Origin: Bacteroidota bacterium | GTDB taxonomy: Bacteria; Bacteroidota; Bacteroidia; Chitinophagales; Saprospiraceae | Assembly: GCA_030147525.1 (NCBI GenBank) | Contig: JASBVF010000006.1 | Location: 1-64,000, forward strand | Direction of reading: 5' to 3' | DNA length: 64,000 nucleotides | Shown: positions 26,501-35,335 of the stretch, in pieces | How positions within the stretch are numbered: position 1 is the first letter of the stretch | How the letters are laid out: each line of letters starts with the position of its first letter | Made by a program: the position numbers and the translations under genes | The notes under the pieces: generated by a model | The model's input: the letters and a program-made list of their open reading frames with translations, nothing else | What the model was told of the DNA's origin: nothing | Databases searched by the model: none

Positions 26501-27771
26501 AATATGTCATCGAAGGGGATGGGCCCCTGGCCACTGATCTTGTTTACCTCCGTCGAGCTGAGCACCCGTTTTTTATCAGGGCTCAATTGAAATTTGTACA
26601 AATTTTTTTCGCTCTCCTTGATGACCCAAAGGGCGTTGTTTTTGTCCAGCCCCAAGCCCCTGACCGGGTTGAGGCCGCTGCCGGCGTTCTTGAATATTTG
26701 CAAGAAATGATTTGGCCTGGGGTTTATCAGGTAGATTCCGAACTGGGTGCAGATCCATATCTTGCCATGGTCATCGGCGTACAGAGCATTGGCAAAGGCA
26801 ATCTTGTTCTTCGGGCCGTCCAGTCGCTTTGACTCCTTTTTGCTTTTATCAAAAATAAAAAATCCGGCAGTGGAATAGAAAACCAAAAAAGGGCCTGCAT
26901 CCAGAAACCCGGCGATGTCATCGAAGTAGGAAAAATCCAGGCCCAGCGGCTCGAACAGGCGTGCTTCCTGATTTTGGACAAAAGCCCCGCTTGCAGTGTT
27001 TTCGTAAAAACGGTACGGTCCGGTGGGATGGGTGGCAATCCATTTGACGTTTCGGCTGTCCCGGGTTTGATAGGGCAATACGCAGCCAACAGGTGCGTCG
27101 AGCGGCAAGCGGTGGACTTCCTCCCCCCTTTCGTTCACGGCTGCCAATAATATTTGCCCTTTTTCCAAAATGCTCATCCAAAAATAGCCGTGGGCCGACC
27201 AGACGAAATTGGTGATACTGTCATATTTTTTGGCCAGGTCTACTACTTTGAACGTCCCGTCCGTCCCGTAGGTCAGCAACTGCATTTGTTTGGTCAGCAG
27301 GACAATTTCCCCGGTTTCCTTTTGGGTAAAAGAATGGAAGTCAGCAACTTGAAAAGTGGTCTTTTCTGCAAAAAAATCAGCAAAGGGCGTCACCTGATCT
27401 GTCAATGGATTGAAAATGTCAATTCCTTCGAGAAAGGGGCTCCATTTTGCTAAATTCATACTGGAACCATACATCAGCCATAATAGCCCTTCCTGATCCA
27501 ACAGGGCATTTTGAACCCGGTTGGATTGAAGGCCGTTTTTTCTCTTTGTAATCCATTTGAAATGGTAACCATCGAAGCGGTTGAGGCCGTAGTCGGTGCC
27601 GAACCACATCAGGCCCCGGCGGTCCTGCAGGCAGAAATGGACATTGCGGTGGGACAGGCCCTCTTCCAGGCCAAAGTGTTGTAACTGGACGATATATTCC
27701 TGCGCAGCTGCCTTAAAATAAAAAGCCAACCCGAAAAGGATATAAAGAATATGTTTAAGTGTTATTGTCAA
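23551..27771 (-). CDS. Hybrid two-component regulator (sensor, histidine kinase, receiver, AraC)
   Basis: The 1406-residue protein has a signal peptide (about 1-23) and two-component propeller repeats (to about 740, for example GLMWFGTDYGLNRFDGYHF). A Y_Y_Y domain, a membrane segment (about 800) and a histidine kinase with SHELRTPLTL (about 869), NAIKFSS and GTGIGLSLA follow. A receiver (about 1142-1285) has the acceptor Asp in ISDLMMP (about 1205), and an AraC domain ends the protein. It senses a periplasmic ligand, probably a glycan, and activates nearby genes. The receiver carries about 20 extra residues just before the Asp strand, encoded by a palindromic short repeat. No ATG fits before the signal peptide, so a TTG start is likely. 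The lectin gene lies directly downstream. Confidence 0.93.
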   Translation of the reverse strand: MTITLKHILYILFGLAFYFKAAAQEYIVQLQHFGLEEGLSHRNVHFCLQDRRGLMWFGTDYGLNRFDGYHFKWITKRKNGLQSNRVQNALLDQEGLLWLMYGSSMNLAKWSPFLEGIDIFNPLTDQVTPFADFFAEKTTFQVADFHSFTQKETGEIVLLTKQMQLLTYGTDGTFKVVDLAKKYDSITNFVWSAHGYFWMSILEKGQILLAAVNERGEEVHRLPLDAPVGCVLPYQTRDSRNVKWIATHPTGPYRFYENTASGAFVQNQEARLFEPLGLDFSYFDDIAGFLDAGPFLVFYSTAGFFIFDKSKKESKRLDGPKNKIAFANALYADDHGKIWICTQFGIYLINPRPNHFLQIFKNAGSGLNPVRGLGLDKNNALWVIKESEKNLYKFQLSPDKKRVLSSTEVNKISGQGPIPFDDIFYALGLDRGKSNVYSFHQNSFVKTEVTGTAYQKTRFSDPSVYTGNPWSYHEKGPDNIWLGTEKGYVGHWENGRFSYTRLVTDTSSFFSHVYQFIENGDDQFWVVSESGLFCIEQASLAVVERYWSGGKGRFHLPSDKLYHAHQEADGTFWLGTSGGGLIHFDTRTGQYQQFTKVDGLSNNVIYAVYPDRRGNLWLSSDYGIMRFDKATHQVKTYLEQDGISHNEFNRISHFQADDGTLFFGGLNGITAFHPDDFEVDSSAYSAPLVISGFQQFVGSEKQLMDKTAELISTGKIVMAPNDPFLRLEFGLLTYEDVGKQQYAYKIEGQDKNWVYQKENFIRLSRLPYGEHRLRIRGQGADGQWSANELAIRLVVRKPFYLRPWFLVLCAFVFLVSGPVFYRIRMSQLKRQKKHLEAEVALQTEEIRQQAEQLKSLGQLKSRFFANVSHELRTPLTLMISPLNSILKKESNRPAKEQRLLEFVHSNSKHLLKLVNEILDLSKLETGRLEVKEEAVNFHDFLQPLLAQFKSYGTSESVSLEFDYRAGHNLHLLLDTNKFEKIVHNFLSNAIKFSSLGGVVKLKVTEDNGCCIVSVTDHGPGIHPEDLPHIFDRFYQSKQADVPTQGGTGIGLSLASELAGLLGGKIWVESEMGKGSTFYFQFPKKAPDGERVTVNGSTWETSTESEIMENSFIGNDAKTEISSATPSIVHTPPSSAHRSSPTVLIVEDNPELRAYMQILLEEDYHVITAENGKVAWEILRDEGRGMRDNGRSIPHPSSLAPDLIISDLMMPVMDGFIFLDKVKASDTFRHLPFIMLTARADVRVKLRALRTGVDDYLTKPFVEEELMARIETLLNNLEERKAFFSSTGEEEASCEEPLMAAADLEWLEKLENVYLEHLNDSRLSVDFAAQKMLLSGRQFHRQLKKLTGLTPNQYLREIRLNQARQFIEAGQYQTIKETAQAVGFSDVPYFTKLFRERFGANPSDMLS
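24176..24240. repeat. In-gene palindromic GAGGGAT repeat inside the receiver domain
   Basis: GAGGGATGAGGGATGAGGGAT is followed by a short spacer and then ATCCCTCATCCCTCGTCCCTC, forming an inverted repeat made of 7-bp units. It is translated in frame as an extra loop (EGRGMRDNGRSIPHPSSLA) between helix 2 and strand 3 of the receiver. Confidence 0.8.
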
Positions 27772-28028
27772 GTGTGCCTTTATAAAAAACCAGACCGGGG
27801 TTAGATGTAAAGTTACTAAAGTACGAAATTAACTCTCTTTTGCAAGAGCGTGGTTATAAAAAAGTCATACTCATTTGCGCCATTGATCAAATTGAATGCT
27901 AAACAACTTCTATTTTTCATTTCACCTTTTTAAAATGCCTGTTTGTCTAAGAAAGATCACGCTTGCCCCATACCGGAACTTACCTTTAAGCGTATCCTGA
28001 TTTTGTTATCAAAACACCTTACTAAAAA

Positions 28029-28916
28029 ATGCCTGTTCTGTCTATTCAGCATCTTACCAAAAACTACGGGAACATCAAAGCCGTCGACAACCTTACGCTG
28101 GAGGTAAATGCCGGGGTTGTTTTTGGCATCCTCGGTCCTAACGGAAGCGGGAAAACCACGACCCTCGGCTCCATCCTCGGCATCATTCGACCCGACAGCG
28201 GCACTTACCGATGGTTTGACGGCCGCTATGACGGCGATGAGCGGATGCAGATCGGCGCCTTGCTGGAAACACCGAATTTTTATCCCTACCTGAGCGCCGT
28301 GAAAAACCTGGAAATCATTGCACACATCAAAAAAATCAAAGATCCGCAAATCGACCGGTGGCTGGAGTTGGTCAACCTCTCCGAACGCAGGCATTCCAGC
28401 TTCCGCACTTTTTCTTTTGGGATGAAACAACGCCTCGGCATAGCCGCTGCCATGGTGGGCGATCCGGAAGTTTTGATTTTTGACGAACCCACGAACGGCC
28501 TCGACCCGAATGGGATCGCTGAGGTGCGTGAAATCGTTCAGCGCATTGCTGGGGAAGGTAAAACCATCATCATGGCCAGTCATATTCTCGACGAAGTGGA
28601 AAAAGTGTGCAGCCACGTTGCCATCATTAAAAAGGGCAACCTGCTTGCCTCCGGCGAAGTCGGTGCCATCCTCAGCAACGACCGGCAGGTGGAAATCGGC
28701 GCCGATGACCTCCCCCGGTTGCGGGAATTATTGGCCGCTCTGCCCGGCGTCAGGAATATCACCCCGGTCAACCGGCATTTCAGTCTGCTCGTCCCCCCGG
28801 ATGTCACCGCTGCCTCCCTGAACAAGCTGGCTTTCGACAATGGCCTCACCCTGAGCCACCTGGTGATGAAGCCGAAAAGCCTGGAGTCGGAGTTTCTTGA
28901 GATAACGAGAGGGTGA
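28029..28916 (+). CDS. ABC transporter ATP-binding protein
   Basis: The 295-residue ATPase has Walker A GPNGSGKTT (about 37-45), signature FSFGMKQRLG (about 129), Walker B VLIFDEPTNGLD (about 153-164) and the H-loop MASHILDEVEKV. A C-terminal extension of about 75 residues is typical of ABC-2 type exporters such as CcmA- or Bcr-like ATPases. It would power the permease encoded 76 bp downstream. The substrate cannot be deduced. Its stop codon lies at the beginning of an 8-bp tandem repeat, so the last codons (EITRG) may have been shaped by the repeat. Confidence 0.93.
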   Translation: MPVLSIQHLTKNYGNIKAVDNLTLEVNAGVVFGILGPNGSGKTTTLGSILGIIRPDSGTYRWFDGRYDGDERMQIGALLETPNFYPYLSAVKNLEIIAHIKKIKDPQIDRWLELVNLSERRHSSFRTFSFGMKQRLGIAAAMVGDPEVLIFDEPTNGLDPNGIAEVREIVQRIAGEGKTIIMASHILDEVEKVCSHVAIIKKGNLLASGEVGAILSNDRQVEIGADDLPRLRELLAALPGVRNITPVNRHFSLLVPPDVTAASLNKLAFDNGLTLSHLVMKPKSLESEFLEITRG

Positions 28917-28962
28917 GAGAGTGAGAGGGTGAGAGGGTGAGAGGGTGAGAGGGTGAGAGGGA
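28907..28962. repeat. 8-bp tandem repeat (TGAGAGGG) between ABC genes
   Basis: About six copies of TGAGAGGG follow each other directly, beginning at the stop codon of the ATPase gene and ending about 30 bp before the permease start. The first copies are slightly degenerate. Copy-number change would alter the spacing between the two genes. Confidence 0.8.
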
Positions 28963-28992
28963 TATTTTATCAAAATAAAAATTGAGCCGGAT

Positions 28993-29805
28993 ATGCTTCA
29001 TTTACTTCAGTTCGAATGGAAGAAACAAAGGGATTTTAACTTGTTTAAAATTTTAATGATTGCCTATGCTGTACTGCTGCCCGGTGCGTTGATGATCGGC
29101 AAGAAAATACCGATGGAGGAAGGCATGCCATTCAATCCGCAGACCATGTTTTTTGAATTTCCGACGGTTTGGCAGTGGTTAGGTTACACAGGCAACTGGC
29201 TGGTATTTTTTGTGCTGGGCTTCCTCGGCGTTTTACTCATCACCAATGAACATGAATACCGGACGCTGCGTCAAAATATCATCACGGGTATGCATCGCCG
29301 GGAGTTTTTCCTGAGCAAGCTCTATTTCATGATCGCCATCAGTGTGGTTTTCACGGTTTATTACAGCCTTTGCGCCCTTGCGATCGGCACTCTTCACGCT
29401 GACGACACACTTTATTTTGAAACTGTTTTTAAAAACTGGGATTACATGCCCAGGTACCTGCTGATGTGCATGGGTTACATGAGTTTCGGGCTGCTGACGG
29501 GCGTACTGATCAGGCGAACCGGTATTGCACTCTTCGTTTTTCTGGTATATGCCATGTTCCTGGAACCGGTCATCCGCTGGGCGCTGCACCTGCGTTACAT
29601 CAAGAACAAAAGCATGCACTTTTACCCGATGAATGCCTTCGAGGACCTGTGCCCCGTGCCCATTGCCCAGATGGCGGAAGGTTTTATGAAACAGAACAAC
29701 TTCTCTATGATGCTCAGCCCCGCCGAGGCCACTGCAGCCTCCGGTATTTACATCGTGCTATTCCTTTTTCTGGCTTATTATCGGTTGAAAAACAGCGACT
29801 TGTAG
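28993..29805 (+). CDS. ABC-2 type transporter permease
   Basis: The 270-residue protein has a cytoplasmic N-terminal stretch (LLQFEWKKQRDFNLFK) and about six membrane segments, starting at about 18-36 and ending at about 245-263 (SGIYIVLFLFLAYYRLK). This is the layout of ABC-2 export permeases. It follows the ATPase gene and should form an exporter with it. The substrate is unknown. It ends 7 bp from the convergent HlyD gene, with no visible terminator between them. Confidence 0.85.
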   Translation: MLHLLQFEWKKQRDFNLFKILMIAYAVLLPGALMIGKKIPMEEGMPFNPQTMFFEFPTVWQWLGYTGNWLVFFVLGFLGVLLITNEHEYRTLRQNIITGMHRREFFLSKLYFMIAISVVFTVYYSLCALAIGTLHADDTLYFETVFKNWDYMPRYLLMCMGYMSFGLLTGVLIRRTGIALFVFLVYAMFLEPVIRWALHLRYIKNKSMHFYPMNAFEDLCPVPIAQMAEGFMKQNNFSMMLSPAEATAASGIYIVLFLFLAYYRLKNSDL

Positions 29806-29812
29806 CACCCCC

Positions 29813-31102
29813 TTAATCGAAATTGGATAAAAACTTTTCGAAGAGACGAACGATGAAAAGTTCTTTGTCGGTGATGATTTCCGCTTTGCCGCCCATCTGA
29901 TGCTGAAAATCAAGTTGTTTGCCGAGCGAGGTTTTCAGGCCGTTTTCAAGCGTAACGTCCGCTGAATAATAATCACCTTTGGCAACGGGATAAATTTTAG
30001 CCACTTTGCCCTTGACGGTGCCAAACTCCCTGAAAGGATACCGGTCAAATTTGATGACCACTTCCTGCCCGTTTTTCACTTTCCCGCTTCGGTCCACCGG
30101 GACCTTCACCTTGCCGATGTACTGATTGTCGGCCGAGGCAGGTACCACGGCGAATACTTCCTCACCGGCTGTCAGGATCTGTCCGGGCGTTATTTCAGCA
30201 TAAAAAAGCACACGGCCACTGATAGGAGCCGTCACGAGGTAGTTTTCCTTCCAGCGTTTGATTTCTGTTTTGAGGGTGCTGAGGTTTTGTTTGAGCTGAT
30301 AAATTTTTTCCTTGGCGCCTTCCTTCTGCTGCATTTGCATTTCCAGCATTCTGGCGTTGTTGTTTGCAATTTCATCCCGGTAACGCTCCACATTCACATC
30401 GATGTTTTTGATCTCCGCCGTTTTTTCACTCACCTTCCGGAAGGTCTCGTACACGCTGTAGGCTTTCGAGGTGTCCACCGTCTCGGCATATTGTTTTCTG
30501 GCAAATTCCCGCTCCCTTTCCAGGGCATACAATTCTTTGTTGGCAGAAGTTTTCATCTCCCGCAACGTACTGATGGACTTCTCCATCTGCTGATTGTAGC
30601 GCTCCAGTGCGTAGATGGCCGTCCGGTCGATCTGGCCGGTTTCGAAAAGCGGCAGGTATTCGAAAGTATTGACAAAACTGGAATAGGCCGGGGCCAGTTC
30701 TCCGATTTGCAGGGACAGATCCGGTTGAAACGAGCGGAGTGAGTTAAGGTCAAATTCGCTGAGCGATTCGAGGTCCTGTTCCAGTTTCAGCACATCCCGG
30801 TAATCGGCGTTATTGGCAAAAACAGCCAGCACATCATCCCGCTCTACGATGGCATTTTCCCTGGCTTTCACTTCGGTAAGGTAAGCGGTTTTTTGCGCAT
30901 TCACCGGCACGGGCGGCTCGATGGTCGTGAGCAGCAGCGTTCCTTTCACCGTTTCAGGATATTCAAAAAACACGCTGACCAGCACAAGCAAAGTCACTAC
31001 GCCAATGAGCAGAGAAGTGCCCCAGGTCGCCACCCACGAAGGCGGCTTGGAAAGAATTTCCTTTACTTCACCACTGAGATATTCAATATTTTCCTGTTTC
31101 AT
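29813..31102 (-). CDS. HlyD family secretion (membrane fusion) protein
   Basis: The 429-residue protein has a short cytoplasmic lead, one membrane segment (about 28-46), a first biotinyl-lipoyl half, and a long coiled coil (about 170-290, rich in Lys, Glu and Gln). The second lipoyl half (APISGRVLFYAEITPGQ, about 293-309) and a beta-barrel with GQEVVIKFDRYPFREFGTV follow. It is the periplasmic adaptor of a type I secretion system. It is encoded 30 bp downstream of the C39-peptidase ABC transporter, so the two are co-transcribed and act together with an outer-membrane TolC-like channel not seen here. Confidence 0.92.
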   Translation of the reverse strand: MKQENIEYLSGEVKEILSKPPSWVATWGTSLLIGVVTLLVLVSVFFEYPETVKGTLLLTTIEPPVPVNAQKTAYLTEVKARENAIVERDDVLAVFANNADYRDVLKLEQDLESLSEFDLNSLRSFQPDLSLQIGELAPAYSSFVNTFEYLPLFETGQIDRTAIYALERYNQQMEKSISTLREMKTSANKELYALEREREFARKQYAETVDTSKAYSVYETFRKVSEKTAEIKNIDVNVERYRDEIANNNARMLEMQMQQKEGAKEKIYQLKQNLSTLKTEIKRWKENYLVTAPISGRVLFYAEITPGQILTAGEEVFAVVPASADNQYIGKVKVPVDRSGKVKNGQEVVIKFDRYPFREFGTVKGKVAKIYPVAKGDYYSADVTLENGLKTSLGKQLDFQHQMGGKAEIITDKELFIVRLFEKFLSNFD

Positions 31103-31132
31103 AAAAATCTACGTACGGGGTTGCTTCAGTTT

Positions 31133-33331
31133 TCAATTTGAAAGAAAAACGCCGTCCACATTGCCTGCCAGACCATTGCCGTTGCCGCCCCAGAGGTTGG
31201 CAAACTCGTTGTTGGCGCCTTCTTCTCTGACGCCTGGCAGGGAGAGCGGAATGACGTGATCCATCTGTACAGGCAGGTTGATCCTGCTGGCAACGATGAC
31301 GAGGGTTTTGCCTTTGTAAACCTGCGAAATTCGTTTCAACACAATTTTCTCGGTCTCAGTGTCAAAGTCGTTGGTTGCTTCATCCAAAAATAAAATATCG
31401 GGATTCTGGTAAATCGCTCTGGCAATGAGCACGCCCTGCCGCTGTCCCTTGCTCATGCCTACCCCACCCTCGCCGATCACGGTGTTGAAACCTCTTGGCA
31501 ATCGCTCGAGCATCGGTAAAATATTGGCAATGCGGGCGGCCTCCAGCAGACGTTTGCTATCAATAACCTCATCGCCAAGCACAATGTTGCGGGCAATGGT
31601 CGTGTAAAAAAGATACCCGTCCTGCGGTACGACGCCGCACTTGGCCAGCCACACGGCGTGTTCGATATCGTTGAGTTTGACGCCACCATATTTTATAATG
31701 CCTTCCTGTGGCTGCAGAAAGTTGAGGACCAGGTTGAGCAGGGTCGTCTTTCCGCTGCCGTTGGGCCCGGTGATGACGGTGGTTTTGTTCATCGGAATGT
31801 GAAAATCAAGGTTACGCAGCACCCAGGGGTTCTGCCCGCCCTCATAGCGGAAGGAAACGTTTTCGCCTTCCAGCACACCGTTTTCGGGTAAAATATCCAG
31901 CTTGCCGCTCACCGGTCCGGCCATGTAATTGTGGACTTCGTCCATGCGTTCCAGGCTGAGGCTGGTCTCCTGCCAGCCCAGCAGAAACTCGATCATTTGC
32001 TTGAGCGGGTTGTTGAGTTGGGTTAAAATAAACACAATGGCCACCAGCACGCCAATGGTCATCGATCCTTCAATCACCGCCTGCGCTGCCATGAAAATGA
32101 TGAGGATATTCCGGAACTCGCCCAGGAAAAACGGGAGTTGCAGCGAAAGTTCGTCGGTCAGTGCGTAGGATTTTCCGATCTGGTAAAGGCGGGCTTCGGA
32201 GCGCTCCCAGATCCAGCGTTGATTGCGCTCGGCGTTGGCCATTTTGATATCTTTGATGCCCCGGATCAGATCGGTAAGCTTGCTGTAATGCGATGCGGCG
32301 AGGTCGTGACGGTGAAAGTTGAGGTCTTTTCTTTTGTTTAAAAAATAAAAAATCAAACCTGCCTGTACCAGGGAAACCACGACGAATACCGTAAATATTT
32401 TCCAGCTGAAAGCCAGCAACACCATCGAAAACAGCAACAGCAGCAGCGATGCGTAGATGAGCGAAATGGCATCTTTGGTGAAAAACCGCTGGACACGGGG
32501 GTTGTCGTAGAGCGTTTGCATCACGTCATCCGTTTTTCTTGACTGAAAAAAACTGATGGGCAACGCCAGTATTTTCATCATAAAACCGGTGACCAGTTGA
32601 ATGTTTACTTTTGATCCGACATGAAAAAGAATGAAACGCCTGACAAAGTCCAGTCCGAGCTGGCTGAAGAACAACACGATCCACGCCACGAGGATCATCG
32701 TCAGCAGGTTGGTGTCTTGATGTTCGATGCTTTCGTCCACCATCGTTTGGAGGATGAAAGGAAAAGTAACCGCCAGCAGCCCGCCGATCAGTACTGAAGC
32801 GGCCAGGAAAAAGGACAGGCGTTTGTATTGCATGAAGCGCTCCCACACGAAGCGGGGACCTTTGCGGTCGGTTCTTTTGACTTCCTGAGCGAAGAAGTCG
32901 GCGGTAGGTTCCATCAGCAAAATAATTCCTTCCTTTTCAAATCCGTTGGGGTCGCCGACCCAGTTTTGAAGAAATTCCGCTTTTGAGATGGTGACGATAT
33001 CATCTGCGTCGGGGTCTGCAATGGTAACCCCCTGCTCCGTTGCTTCTACCACGACGATAAAATGGTTTTCCCTCCAGTGGACGATACCCGGCAGGGGTAT
33101 GTCGTCCGTCAGGCGATTGAAGGTAAGGCGGGCGCCTACCGAGTGCATACCGATCTGTTCGGATGCTTCGCTGATATTCAACAAGGTGGCCCCTTCCGAA
33201 GTCTGGTGTGCAAGGGACCTGAGCTGCTCCGTAGAATAAAACCGGCCGTAAAACTGCGCTATCATTCTGAGACAGACGGCGCCGCAATCACGTGCATTTA
33301 ACTGCCGGTAATGGGGGAATTTTCTGGACAT
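31133..33331 (-). CDS. C39-peptidase ABC exporter (bacteriocin/type I secretion type)
   Basis: The 732-residue protein starts with a C39 peptidase domain: QLNARDCGAVC with Cys16, His90 in WRENHF and Asp106 in IADPDAD. This domain removes double-glycine leaders from exported peptides. About six membrane segments (about 165-445) and an ATPase domain follow, with Walker A GPNGSGKTT (about 520) and Walker B LFLDEATNDFD. Two ATPase motifs deviate: the signature is MSKGQRQ instead of LSGGQ, and the switch region reads VIVASRINL where AHR is usual, so the H-loop His is Ser. No small gene with a Gly-Gly leader was found nearby. It forms an operon with the HlyD gene downstream. Confidence 0.92.
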   Translation of the reverse strand: MSRKFPHYRQLNARDCGAVCLRMIAQFYGRFYSTEQLRSLAHQTSEGATLLNISEASEQIGMHSVGARLTFNRLTDDIPLPGIVHWRENHFIVVVEATEQGVTIADPDADDIVTISKAEFLQNWVGDPNGFEKEGIILLMEPTADFFAQEVKRTDRKGPRFVWERFMQYKRLSFFLAASVLIGGLLAVTFPFILQTMVDESIEHQDTNLLTMILVAWIVLFFSQLGLDFVRRFILFHVGSKVNIQLVTGFMMKILALPISFFQSRKTDDVMQTLYDNPRVQRFFTKDAISLIYASLLLLLFSMVLLAFSWKIFTVFVVVSLVQAGLIFYFLNKRKDLNFHRHDLAASHYSKLTDLIRGIKDIKMANAERNQRWIWERSEARLYQIGKSYALTDELSLQLPFFLGEFRNILIIFMAAQAVIEGSMTIGVLVAIVFILTQLNNPLKQMIEFLLGWQETSLSLERMDEVHNYMAGPVSGKLDILPENGVLEGENVSFRYEGGQNPWVLRNLDFHIPMNKTTVITGPNGSGKTTLLNLVLNFLQPQEGIIKYGGVKLNDIEHAVWLAKCGVVPQDGYLFYTTIARNIVLGDEVIDSKRLLEAARIANILPMLERLPRGFNTVIGEGGVGMSKGQRQGVLIARAIYQNPDILFLDEATNDFDTETEKIVLKRISQVYKGKTLVIVASRINLPVQMDHVIPLSLPGVREEGANNEFANLWGGNGNGLAGNVDGVFLSN

Positions 33332-33982
33332 GGCCTTTTTTCGATGTTTGTTTACCAGTACGCAGTCGTTGAGGTTTTGTGCGGGAAATTAAATTTTTCC
33401 CGTTAAAACGTGTAAAACCACTGCGAAGTACAGCAATTAATCAATAGCCCGGCAATCTTCTCCCAAGATTATCCGGACGAGCGAATCATACTCTAAGCAA
33501 AACAGCCTGCGAAAATGCCGGTTTTTTACCAATTTCAAACCGGCAAGTCAGCCTTACGGCCCGTCCGCAAACCTGCCTGCTTCAAGTGCAGCCTCCTTGT
33601 GTAGTTTTCTGAAAAAAAATAAGGTGAGACCTCTTCCCTGAAGGTCAATAATTATACCGGAAATTCCGCATGCTTAAGCAGCGTGAATCTCAAAGTTTTA
33701 TACTCAAAAGAAAGTTGTTTGTGAAACGACCGGGCTTCAAACACTTCAAAACCCTAATTGTCAGTTCGCAAACTTTTCTGCCTCACTGTATAAAAGTCAG
33801 CATTGTTTGTCATTGGATATACTCAGAAGTGGATGGTAACGCAGTTATAAAAGGTTGGCTTGCTTTGTCTTACGGGGCAAATATAGCTTAAAGTTTGAAG
33901 GTGTGAAGAAAATACGGCCTTTTATGTACTCCGGCATGGAAGTTAACCGTGGTTGATACTGCATCCTTCATTTTTCCAATCA
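33332..33982. other. Long intergenic region upstream of the C39 exporter
   Basis: This 651-bp region lies between the C39 exporter start and the 3' end of dctM. It contains a hairpin TGCCGGTTT/AAACCGGCA (about 33516-33545). On the plus strand an open frame of 73 codons (33670-33891) has no recognisable features. I searched by eye for a Gly-Gly leader peptide on both strands and found none. Confidence 0.5.
33516..33545. terminator. Hairpin, possible terminator
   Basis: A 9-bp stem TGCCGGTTT/AAACCGGCA encloses about 12 bases. On the minus strand it is followed by TTTTCGC. It could end minus-strand transcripts from the dctQM operon or from an unseen small RNA. Confidence 0.45.
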
Positions 33983-35311
33983 CTACCTCCCAACCTTGAA
34001 CAGGTTGATGCTGTATTGAATAACCTCCGGATAAAAGACAATCATCGCCAGTATCAGCAGCTGAATGGCTACAAACGGAGCAATACCCCGGTAAAGGTGT
34101 CCTGTCGTTATGCTGGGAGGGGCAACGCCTTTCAGGTAAAACAAGGAGAAACCAAAGGGCGGCGTTAGGAAGGAAGTCTGCAAGTTCACACCGATGAGAA
34201 TACCCAGCCAGAGCATATCGATTTCGTACCGCAGAAAAACCGGAACCACAACCGGCACGATGATGAAAATTATTTCAATAAAATCAATGAAAAACCCGGC
34301 AATGAACATGACCACCATCACGGCAAACAGGAACATGGCAGGAGAAAGGGCCGATCCTTCAATCATTTCCACCAGAAAACGGTCGCCACCCATCTCCCGG
34401 AAAACAAGCGAAAAAGTAGTTGCCCCGAGTAAAATCACGAAAACCATGCAGGTCAGGTGTGTCGTTTCCCGCATGACGCCCCGCAACACCGTCCTATCAA
34501 ACTTTCGCTGTGAAATGGTCATTAATGTAGCGCCAAGCGCCCCGACGGCGGCAGCCTCTGTGGAAGTGGCCCAACCCAGAAAAATGGAACCCAATACGGC
34601 AAGAATGAGCAACATGGGCATAAAAAATGCCTGGAAAACCTTTCTCCAGTAATTGCCTTTTTTAAAATCCCGGAACTCTTCATCCGTCATCACCGGCGCA
34701 GCGGAGGGTTTGAGCGCAGAAAAAATCACGATATAAAGAATGTACAGTGCCACCATCAGGAATCCCGGAATCACAGCACCGGCAAACAAATCGCCAATGT
34801 TGACATTCATAATGCTCCCCAGCAAAACCAGCACAACGGACGGTGGTATGATCTGCCCCAGCGTGCCCGAAGCGGCAATGGCGCCGGTGGCCAGCTCCGG
34901 TTGATACCCTCGCTTGAGCATTGTCGGCAAACTGATAAAACCCATCGTCACGACAGTTGCCCCCACAATCCCAGTGGACGCCGCCAGCAAAGCCCCCACA
35001 ATCACGACGGATATGGCAAGCCCGCCCCGCAACTTCCCGAACAGCATGGCCATGGTTTCAAGCAGGCTTTCGGCCAACCCCGACTTCTCCAGCATGATCC
35101 CCATGAAAATGAATAGCGGAACGGCAATCAGATTGTAATTTGACAAAACGCCCATGAAACGGGAAGGCAGTGCCTGCATGGAGCTTGGCTCCAAAAAACA
35201 AACTGCATACATGATAGACAACCCGCCCAGCGTGAAAGCCACCGGATACCCGTATAAAATCAGGATGAAAACACAGAGAAAAAGCAGCAGCGCCAGTGTT
35301 TCTAAACCCAT
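33983..35311 (-). CDS. dctM: TRAP transporter large permease (DctM)
   Basis: The 442-residue protein has about twelve membrane segments and DctM landmarks: VPLFIFMGIMLEKSG, STGIVGATVVTMGFISLPTM, ASGTLGQIIPPSVVLVLLGS and LTPPFGFSLFYLKGVAP. Together with DctQ it would import a carboxylate or similar acid using the ion gradient, fed by a periplasmic binding protein. No DctP- or TAXI-type binding protein gene is present on either side. It follows dctQ by 24 bp on the same strand, so the two form an operon. Confidence 0.95.
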   Translation of the reverse strand: MGLETLALLLFLCVFILILYGYPVAFTLGGLSIMYAVCFLEPSSMQALPSRFMGVLSNYNLIAVPLFIFMGIMLEKSGLAESLLETMAMLFGKLRGGLAISVVIVGALLAASTGIVGATVVTMGFISLPTMLKRGYQPELATGAIAASGTLGQIIPPSVVLVLLGSIMNVNIGDLFAGAVIPGFLMVALYILYIVIFSALKPSAAPVMTDEEFRDFKKGNYWRKVFQAFFMPMLLILAVLGSIFLGWATSTEAAAVGALGATLMTISQRKFDRTVLRGVMRETTHLTCMVFVILLGATTFSLVFREMGGDRFLVEMIEGSALSPAMFLFAVMVVMFIAGFFIDFIEIIFIIVPVVVPVFLRYEIDMLWLGILIGVNLQTSFLTPPFGFSLFYLKGVAPPSITTGHLYRGIAPFVAIQLLILAMIVFYPEVIQYSINLFKVGR

Positions 35312-35335
35312 GGTGAAAGTCTCTGATTTAGCAGT

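Noticed and set aside
33670-33891. A 73-residue open frame as a substrate peptide of the C39 exporter
   Set aside because: It lacks a Gly-Gly leader, lies on the opposite strand far from the exporter start, and has no composition typical of such peptides.
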